Part shown: in pieces, positions 6,290 to 11,038 of the stretch
Numbering within the stretch: the stretch's first letter is position 1
Layout: each line of letters starts with the position of its first letter
Source of the DNA: Candidatus Omnitrophota bacterium
Lineage (GTDB): Bacteria > Omnitrophota > Omnitrophia > Omnitrophales > JACQLI01
Reading direction: 5' to 3'
Length of the DNA: 11,038 nt
NCBI GenBank assembly: GCA_016204125.1
Contig: JACQLI010000060.1
Span: forward strand, 1-11,038
Position numbers and translations under genes: made by a program
The notes under the pieces: model-generated
What the model was told of the DNA's origin: nothing
Seen by the model: only the letters and a program-made list of their open reading frames with translations
Databases searched by the model: none

Positions 6290-7165
6290 ATGAACATGCC
6301 TATTTCCATACTTACTGTGACTGGGGCAATCTATCTGATTTCTTTTTTCCTCCATCTCTGGGCTTTCCTCAACTTGAATGAGAGGGTTAATCAGTGGGCG
6401 CTCCTACTCGTTCGTGTAGGATTTTTGATCCACACCTTTTACTTCTTCTCAGAATCTAAAACAGAAGGCTTATTGATTCCCGTTTCAACCTTTGGGCAGG
6501 TGATGGCCTTCTTTTCCTGGTCTCTCGCTTTTGTGTACCTGGTGCTTCTCACAAAGGTGCAGAGAGAATCTTTTGGTCTCATTCTATCTCCTATCCTTGC
6601 GCTCATTGTTGGCACTGCGATTCTTCGCTATCAAGCAGGCCCTATCTCCCTTCCCAAACCGCTCAACCCCTATTTCATTCTTCATCTAGTAACCGTCTTT
6701 TTTGCCTATGCAAGTTTTACGCTTTCTTTTGTTGCAGCCATTCTTTATCTCATTCAACATCATGAGCTCAAACGAAAGCGTGGCGGAACTTTCTATCAGC
6801 GCCTGCCCTCCCTCGAAGACCTCGAAGGTTTGATCTTTCAACCCATGGCCTGGGGCGTTTTCCTTCTCTTTCTGGCGATTGCAATCGGCTTTCTTTGGGC
6901 CAAATCTGCTTTGGGGACTTACCTTCTTCGCGAGCCCAAGACTCTATTCACAATCGCGATTGCTGTTTTTTATCTTGTTCTTGTTTATACTTATTACGGC
7001 GCGGCTTCACGTGGCAAGAGGCTTGTTATGCTCAGCCTAATCGCTTTCATCTTTGTCTTTTTAAATTTCTTTGGGACCCATTTTTCAGGAAAGGGAGTTC
7101 ACTATCTTCAGGTGAAACCGACATCAAACGATGCTTCAGTTTCTGGCTTACGGAATCAACCATAA
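6290..7165 (+). CDS. hemX: HemX/CcsA-like membrane protein with eroded WWD motif
   Basis: This 291-residue polytopic protein belongs to the CcsA/HemX (cytochrome c assembly) superfamily. Eight hydrophobic helices are visible, near residues 7-27, 36-53, 66-87, 95-113, 128-155, 187-203, 219-237 and 245-262. Family-type His residues are at H22, H48, H132 (HLVTVFFAYASF), H264 and H271. True CcsA haem-handling proteins carry a Trp-rich WGxxWxWDPK motif; here the matching region reads ALGTYLLREPK (207-217), with the Trps replaced by Leu or Arg and Asp by Glu. This favours a HemX role beside hemA, where HemX affects glutamyl-tRNA reductase levels in Bacillus, over cytochrome c maturation. ATG 6290 is preceded by AAAGGGAAAG. 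The 3' end overlaps hemA by 35 nt. Confidence 0.8.
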   Translation: MNMPISILTVTGAIYLISFFLHLWAFLNLNERVNQWALLLVRVGFLIHTFYFFSESKTEGLLIPVSTFGQVMAFFSWSLAFVYLVLLTKVQRESFGLILSPILALIVGTAILRYQAGPISLPKPLNPYFILHLVTVFFAYASFTLSFVAAILYLIQHHELKRKRGGTFYQRLPSLEDLEGLIFQPMAWGVFLLFLAIAIGFLWAKSALGTYLLREPKTLFTIAIAVFYLVLVYTYYGAASRGKRLVMLSLIAFIFVFLNFFGTHFSGKGVHYLQVKPTSNDASVSGLRNQP

Positions 7166-8456
7166 GAATTGCCCCGTAGAAATTCGGGAGACACTTCACT
7201 TTCGTGAAAGGCGTCTCCCTGAAGCCTACGAATGGATCAGAAGGGAGTGGCCTTCTGTTGAAACGCTCATCCTTTCTACCTGCAATCGTGTGGAACTCTA
7301 CTTTGTCTTGGAAGAAGGCGATCTTTCTTCCGAAACCATCGGTGATTTTCTAACCGCTTTCCATGGGATCGAACGGTCCAGGTTTGAATGCTTTGCTTAT
7401 CGATTGGAAGGTCGGGCCGCGATCGAACACCTCTTTCGCGTGGCCTCAGGGCTTGATTCAATGGTGGTGGGAGAAAACGAGATCTTAGGTCAGCTTCGCG
7501 AAGCGTTTCAAGCTGCCCAGCAGGCTGGGACTATGGATTCGCTGCTTTACAGATGGGCTGAAAGAGCACTCCGCGTTGGAAAACTTATTCGAACAAAAAC
7601 AAAGATCAATGAAGGCGCGACAAGCATTCCTGCCGTAGCGGTTGAACTTGCAGAGAAGATCTTTGGAAGGTTAGGTGGCGAAAAAGTGATGGTCTTGGGT
7701 ACAGGTGAAATGAGCGAGCTCGCCCTGCAGAACCTTCGTGAGGCTGGGGCAGAGGCCCTCTATGTGATGAGCCGTAACGAAGAGAGGGGCCGAACACTCG
7801 CTGAAGCATTTGGTGCGAGGTGGGTATCTCTTGAAGATTGGGAGAGGTTTCTTCACGAAATCGATATTTTAATCGCCTCGACTTCAGCTCCCCACCCCAT
7901 TATCAAACTCGACATGGTTAAGCAGGTCATGGAGAAAAAGAGACATCGACCTCTTTTCTTGATCGATATCGCAGTCCCAAGGAATATCGAAGCTGATGTC
8001 AATTCCATTGACGATGTTTACCTTTACAATATTGATGACCTTGAGGAGGTCGCCCAGGCGAATCTGAGATCTCGGCGCAAGGAGGTTCGTCAAGCTGAGA
8101 CTTTCATCGAGGATACTGTCGAGGAATTTGAAGCATGGATCCAACAGCTTGAGGCTGCTCCGACAATTGAGCGTCTCCACGCACACTTAGACGATCTCAT
8201 TGCAGAAGAGATGAAAAGATGGAATTCTCTTTCTCGCGAGGAAAAGGAACGTCTAGAAGAATTTGCAAGAAGACTTCGTTCCAAATTTCTTCACGCCCCC
8301 CTGGAAACCCTCAAGGAATCATCCCGCATGGGGATGGTTCGAAGAACCCTTGAGGCGATTCATACCCTCTTCCGCCTAAAGCCCAAGAGTCAGTCTGAAA
8401 GGACAGACGAACCGCTTGATGAAATCCGAGTTTCTGATCGGAACCCGCGGCAGTAA
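7131..8456 (+). CDS. hemA: Glutamyl-tRNA reductase
   Basis: HemA reduces glutamyl-tRNA to glutamate-1-semialdehyde with NADPH, the committed step of C5-pathway tetrapyrrole synthesis. The 441-residue protein has GINHKNCPVEIRE (8-20), the nucleophilic Cys51 in LSTCNRVELY (48-57), His100 in the active-site helix, SGLDSMVVGENEILGQ (106-121), the Rossmann motif LGTGEMSELA (189-198), and a long helical C-terminal dimerisation region rich in Glu and Arg. All key residues are in place. ATG 7131 gives the normal HemA N-terminus but lies 35 nt inside hemX and has no Shine-Dalgarno sequence in front; translation probably depends on ribosomes finishing hemX. The 3' end overlaps hemC by 38 nt. The partner hemL is not in the window. 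Confidence 0.97.
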   Translation: MLQFLAYGINHKNCPVEIRETLHFRERRLPEAYEWIRREWPSVETLILSTCNRVELYFVLEEGDLSSETIGDFLTAFHGIERSRFECFAYRLEGRAAIEHLFRVASGLDSMVVGENEILGQLREAFQAAQQAGTMDSLLYRWAERALRVGKLIRTKTKINEGATSIPAVAVELAEKIFGRLGGEKVMVLGTGEMSELALQNLREAGAEALYVMSRNEERGRTLAEAFGARWVSLEDWERFLHEIDILIASTSAPHPIIKLDMVKQVMEKKRHRPLFLIDIAVPRNIEADVNSIDDVYLYNIDDLEEVAQANLRSRRKEVRQAETFIEDTVEEFEAWIQQLEAAPTIERLHAHLDDLIAEEMKRWNSLSREEKERLEEFARRLRSKFLHAPLETLKESSRMGMVRRTLEAIHTLFRLKPKSQSERTDEPLDEIRVSDRNPRQ

Positions 8457-9345
8457 ACTTGCCATTTATCAAGCAGAGCTGGTAAAGACCAAACTCGAAC
8501 AGGTCTTTCCACTGCTTCGTTTTACCTTGGTCCGTATCAAAACCTCAGGAGATATGATTCGTCACTCGACGCCAGACCCTTTTTCAACCAAGAGAGTTTA
8601 CACAAGGGAAATTGAAGAGGCGCTGGAGAAAAAGGAGATCGATATCGCTGTACACAGCGCGAAAGACCTGGCAGTCGAATTGCCCAAAGGACTTGTGATC
8701 GCGGCTGTGCTGGAGAGGGAAGATTCAAGAGATTGTTTAGTCTCACGAGAAGGGAAGAAGCTGAGTGAACTTCCCCTTGGCGCGCGTATCGGTACAAGCT
8801 CGATTCGCAGACGCCTTCAACTCTTGCGCCTCAATCCCGATCTTGTTATCGAAGAAATTCGAGGAAATGTCGACACCAGGGTCCGCAAACTCGAGGAGGG
8901 AATCGTTGACGCTCTGGTCCTTGCTTATGCAGGACTCAAACGGCTTGGCCTGACACAGGTAGCCACAGAAATTTTCTCAGAGGAGAAATTCTACCCCGCG
9001 CCTTGCCAAGGCGCCATTGTGGTTGAGACAAGGGAAAATGATGCAGAGACGCGAGAGATGCTGCATCCACTCAATCATAGAGAGAGTGCTTTTCAAGTTG
9101 CTTGTGAGCGCGCCTTCTTAAGACGTCTTGAAGGAGGATGCCAACTTCCCTGTGGGATCAGTACCCATCTAGAAGGAAAAGGGGAAAAGCTGCGAGCTTC
9201 TGGAATCCTTTTTTCCCTTGATGGGAGTCAACACGTGGAGGCTAAAATCGAAGCAGTTCCTGAAAATCCCGAAGGGATTGGTCTTCGTCTTGCCGAAGAG
9301 ATTTTGGAAAAAGGCGGCGGCCTCATCATTCAAAGGATGAGATGA
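8419..9345 (+). CDS. hemC: Hydroxymethylbilane synthase (porphobilinogen deaminase)
   Basis: HemC joins four porphobilinogen units into hydroxymethylbilane. The 308-residue protein has IGTRGSKLA (7-15), VHSAKDLA with the catalytic Asp83 (E. coli D84), GTSSIRRR (125-132), RGNVDTRVRKLEEG (148-161) and the dipyrromethane cofactor Cys241 in LEGGCQLPCG. The active-site loop deviates from E. coli: GGKGLFVKELE reads STKRVYTREIE (56-66), so Phe62 becomes Tyr61 and two Gly residues and one Lys (K55) are lost; PAVGQGA reads PAPCQGA (193-199). Activity is still likely because the essential Asp and Cys remain. ATG 8419 is chosen; a TTG directly before it is an alternative. The start lies 38 nt inside hemA, and the stop overlaps the next ATG (ATGA). 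Confidence 0.95.
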   Translation: MKSEFLIGTRGSKLAIYQAELVKTKLEQVFPLLRFTLVRIKTSGDMIRHSTPDPFSTKRVYTREIEEALEKKEIDIAVHSAKDLAVELPKGLVIAAVLEREDSRDCLVSREGKKLSELPLGARIGTSSIRRRLQLLRLNPDLVIEEIRGNVDTRVRKLEEGIVDALVLAYAGLKRLGLTQVATEIFSEEKFYPAPCQGAIVVETRENDAETREMLHPLNHRESAFQVACERAFLRRLEGGCQLPCGISTHLEGKGEKLRASGILFSLDGSQHVEAKIEAVPENPEGIGLRLAEEILEKGGGLIIQRMR

Positions 9346-10853
9346 AAAAGAATCGTCCAAAGGGAAGGGTAATCTTGGTTGGCGCAGGACCTGGGGATCC
9401 AGGCCTCATTACGTGGAAGGGCCTCGAGATCTTACGAGATGCCGAGGTTCTTGTCTATGACTGGCTCGCCAATCCTGAACTCCTTAAAGCCGCTCCTTCA
9501 GCGGAAAAGATTTATGTGGGAAAGAAAGGCGGCGCCAAATACAAATCACAAAAGGAAATCAATCAAATAGTTCTCCAGTCTGTTCGGCAAGGAAAAGTTG
9601 TTGTACGCCTTAAGGGTGGAGACCCATTTATCTTTGGCAGAGGGGGAGAAGAGGCAAGCTATCTTGCCGATCACCACATTCCTTTTGAAGTAATCCCAGG
9701 TGTCAGCGCAGGCGTGGGTGTTCCCGCTTATGCTGGGATTCCATTGACAGATCGAAGATTCGCTTCTCAAGTTACCTTCATCACTGGACATGAAGATCCG
9801 ACTAAAAACAAATCCGAAGTGGATTGGGAAAAGCTTGCCCGAGTAGGTGGGACGCTTGTTTCTTTTATGGGAGCAAAGAATCTTCCCGACATCATCAAAA
9901 AGTTGATTCGTGCAGGCAAACCTAGTCGAACCCCTGTTGCAGTTATCGAATGGGGCACCTTTCCTCATCAAAGGGTTGTGGTTGGGACTCTAAAAGATAT
10001 TGTCAAGAAAACTCGAAAAACGAAGGTCGGATCACCTGCACTGACCATCATAGGAAATGTTGTGAGCCTTCGTAAGAAACTTTCCTGGTTTGGGAAGAGG
10101 CCGCTCCAAGGGAAAACCATTCTTGTGACACGGGCTAGGGCCCAGTCAAGTGAACTTGTTCGAAAGTTGAGTGAAAGGGGAGCGGAAGTGCTTGAGTTTC
10201 CCACCCTTGAAATTTTACCGCCTTCTCATCCTGAACAGATGGATCGAGAGATTCAAAATCTATCGAAGTATGATTGGCTTGTTTTCACAAGCATCAATGG
10301 GGTTCACTCATTTTTTGAGCGGATGAAAAAGCTCGGTAAAGACGCAAGAATTTTTAGGAATATAAAGGTTGCCGCAATAGGGGATGTCACAGCCAAGGCG
10401 CTCGAGGAAAAAGGGATTTTGGCCGATCTTACTCCAAAGGAATTCACCAGTATGGCCCTTTTTGAGCAGTTGAAAAAAAGAGGAGAAATTTCTGGCAAGA
10501 AGTATCTTCTCGCGCGAGCCGACATCGCCCCTTCTGATCTCAAACAAGCACTTGAGAAAGAAGGGGCGGAGGTTGTTGATATCGAAGCCTATCAGACTCG
10601 AAGGCCGAAAGGAGAGGAGAGTAAACTTCTAGGCTGGTTTCGGAACCAAAAAATCGATTACATCACTTTCACCAGTTCTTCAACCGTCAGAAATTTCTTC
10701 GAGTCGATTCCGCCCACGTTTCGGAAAAAGATTCAAAGCGAATTTGTTTCTATAGGTCCTGTGACAAGCGCTACGCTTAAAGAATATGGTTTTAAGCCAG
10801 ATCGAGAGGCAGAAGTTCATACCATTCAGGGTTTGGTCGAAGCCCTCAAGTGA
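9342..10853 (+). CDS. cobA-hemD: Uroporphyrinogen-III C-methyltransferase / uroporphyrinogen-III synthase fusion
   Basis: This 503-residue bifunctional protein has an N-terminal SUMT domain (about 1-250), which methylates uroporphyrinogen III twice with SAM to precorrin-2, and a C-terminal HemD domain (about 256-503), which cyclises hydroxymethylbilane to uroporphyrinogen III. SUMT motifs are VGAGPGDPGLIT (13-24), VRLKGGDPFIFGRGGEE (88-104), PGVSAGVGVPAYAGIPLTDR (119-138) and TFITGHED (145-152). HemD signatures are ILVTRARAQSSEL (260-272), LVFTSINGVHSFF (313-325), VAAIGDVTAKAL (343-354), YLLARADI (388-395) and ITFTSSSTVRNFFE (441-454). Such fusions are common in anaerobic bacteria and firmicutes and commit uroporphyrinogen III to siroheme or cobalamin, agreeing with sirC in the same operon. 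ATG 9342 overlaps the hemC stop; hemC and this gene are coupled. Confidence 0.96.
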   Translation: MKKNRPKGRVILVGAGPGDPGLITWKGLEILRDAEVLVYDWLANPELLKAAPSAEKIYVGKKGGAKYKSQKEINQIVLQSVRQGKVVVRLKGGDPFIFGRGGEEASYLADHHIPFEVIPGVSAGVGVPAYAGIPLTDRRFASQVTFITGHEDPTKNKSEVDWEKLARVGGTLVSFMGAKNLPDIIKKLIRAGKPSRTPVAVIEWGTFPHQRVVVGTLKDIVKKTRKTKVGSPALTIIGNVVSLRKKLSWFGKRPLQGKTILVTRARAQSSELVRKLSERGAEVLEFPTLEILPPSHPEQMDREIQNLSKYDWLVFTSINGVHSFFERMKKLGKDARIFRNIKVAAIGDVTAKALEEKGILADLTPKEFTSMALFEQLKKRGEISGKKYLLARADIAPSDLKQALEKEGAEVVDIEAYQTRRPKGEESKLLGWFRNQKIDYITFTSSSTVRNFFESIPPTFRKKIQSEFVSIGPVTSATLKEYGFKPDREAEVHTIQGLVEALK

Positions 10854-11038
10854 ATCAAACCTCCAAACTTCCGCGTCTTTACATCATCATTCTTCTTCTA
10901 ACAATTATGACGCTTGCTGCATTCTGGCAGGTCTTGGGCCATGATTTTATCAACTATGATGACACTCAATACGTTCTCCAAAATCCTCACGTCATATCAG
11001 GCCTAACTCTAGACAACATCCTCTGGGCCTTCAAGTCC
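10850..11038 (+). CDS. N-terminus of a TMTC-like GT-C/TPR membrane protein (partial, cut by right edge)
   Basis: The first 63 residues are present. The start GTG 10850 overlaps the stop of the preceding gene in a GTGA junction. A single signal-anchor helix (about residues 8-30, LYIIILLLTIMTLAAF) is followed by HDFINYDDTQYVLQNPHV (31-48) and GLTLDNILWAF (51-61). The pattern FxNYDDxxYVxxNPxVxxGLT, then WAF, is typical of large bacterial multispanning proteins with C-terminal TPR repeats that resemble TMTC/PMT-type GT-C glycosyltransferases. The Asp pair after the first helix corresponds to the catalytic acidic site of the first outer loop. The TPR part and the substrate cannot be judged here. 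A functional link to haem synthesis is not evident; transcription together may be incidental. Confidence 0.75.
   Translation, partial: MNQTSKLPRLYIIILLLTIMTLAAFWQVLGHDFINYDDTQYVLQNPHVISGLTLDNILWAFKS

Larger units (their letters stand above)
2604..11038 (+). other. Long co-directional operon: one-carbon folate, panB, siroheme/haem, GT-C gene
   Basis: Ten genes run on the + strand without a gap larger than 11 nt: fchA, folD (1-nt gap), metF (4-nt gap), panB (11-nt gap), sirC (4-nt overlap), hemX (2-nt gap), hemA (35-nt overlap), hemC (38-nt overlap), cobA-hemD (4-nt overlap) and a GT-C/TPR gene (4-nt overlap). No terminator-like hairpin with a T-run was seen between them. Overlapping GTGA/ATGA junctions imply translational coupling. 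The unit mixes one-carbon/pantothenate and tetrapyrrole genes. Internal promoters cannot be excluded. The 3' end lies outside the window. Confidence 0.75.

Noticed and set aside
1..11038. CRISPR arrays, tRNA or rRNA genes, insertion sequences, phage or defence systems
   Set aside because: No direct repeat arrays, conserved RNA segments, transposase or integrase motifs, or terminal inverted repeats were seen on either strand.

Overview
The window is bacterial and nearly all coding. It reads as one chromosomal stretch of core metabolism plus a few cell-surface and accessory genes. No rRNA, tRNA, CRISPR array, insertion sequence or phage gene is visible. The organism cannot be named from sequence alone. 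The CobA-HemD fusion, the HemX-HemA-HemC order, the FchA-type cyclohydrolase and the start of a TPR/GT-C (TMTC-like) membrane protein together suggest a Gram-negative, possibly anaerobic or uncultivated lineage, such as a deltaproteobacterial, Nitrospirota-like or Omnitrophota-like group. This is a weak inference.

Left part (1-2506). The tail of an unidentified gene is followed by a small DUF2231-type membrane protein, both on the + strand. Facing them on the - strand is a two-gene unit: a family 2 glycosyltransferase and then a spore-photoproduct-lyase-like radical SAM protein. The two overlap each other, and the radical SAM gene also overlaps the 3' end of the DUF2231 gene.

A short divergent intergenic region (2507-2603) carries plausible promoters for both directions. 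From 2604 to the right edge everything is on the + strand, with gaps of at most 11 nt or overlaps, so it looks like one long operon. Its first block is one-carbon folate chemistry: fchA (methenyl-THF cyclohydrolase family), folD (methylene-THF dehydrogenase), metF (methylene-THF reductase) and panB, which uses methylene-THF to start pantothenate synthesis. Its second block is tetrapyrrole synthesis: a SirC/Met8-type precorrin-2 dehydrogenase, a HemX/CcsA-like membrane protein, hemA, hemC and a cobA-hemD fusion. Together these take glutamyl-tRNA towards uroporphyrinogen III, precorrin-2 and sirohydrochlorin; hemL and hemB are not in the window. The last gene, cut by the window edge, starts a large membrane glycosyltransferase/TPR protein.

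The most interesting observation is in folD. The three residues known to be catalytic in bifunctional FolD (E. coli K54, Q98, D121) are all replaced (Q55, T98, E121), while the fold and the rest of the motifs are intact. The gene directly upstream belongs to the FchA/cyclodeaminase family. The pair looks like a dehydrogenase-only FolD that has handed its cyclohydrolase step to a dedicated partner. Other points for a second look are a radical SAM protein lacking the SP-lyase cysteine, a HemX protein with an eroded WWD motif, an altered HemC active-site loop, and hemA overlapping both neighbours by more than 30 nt.
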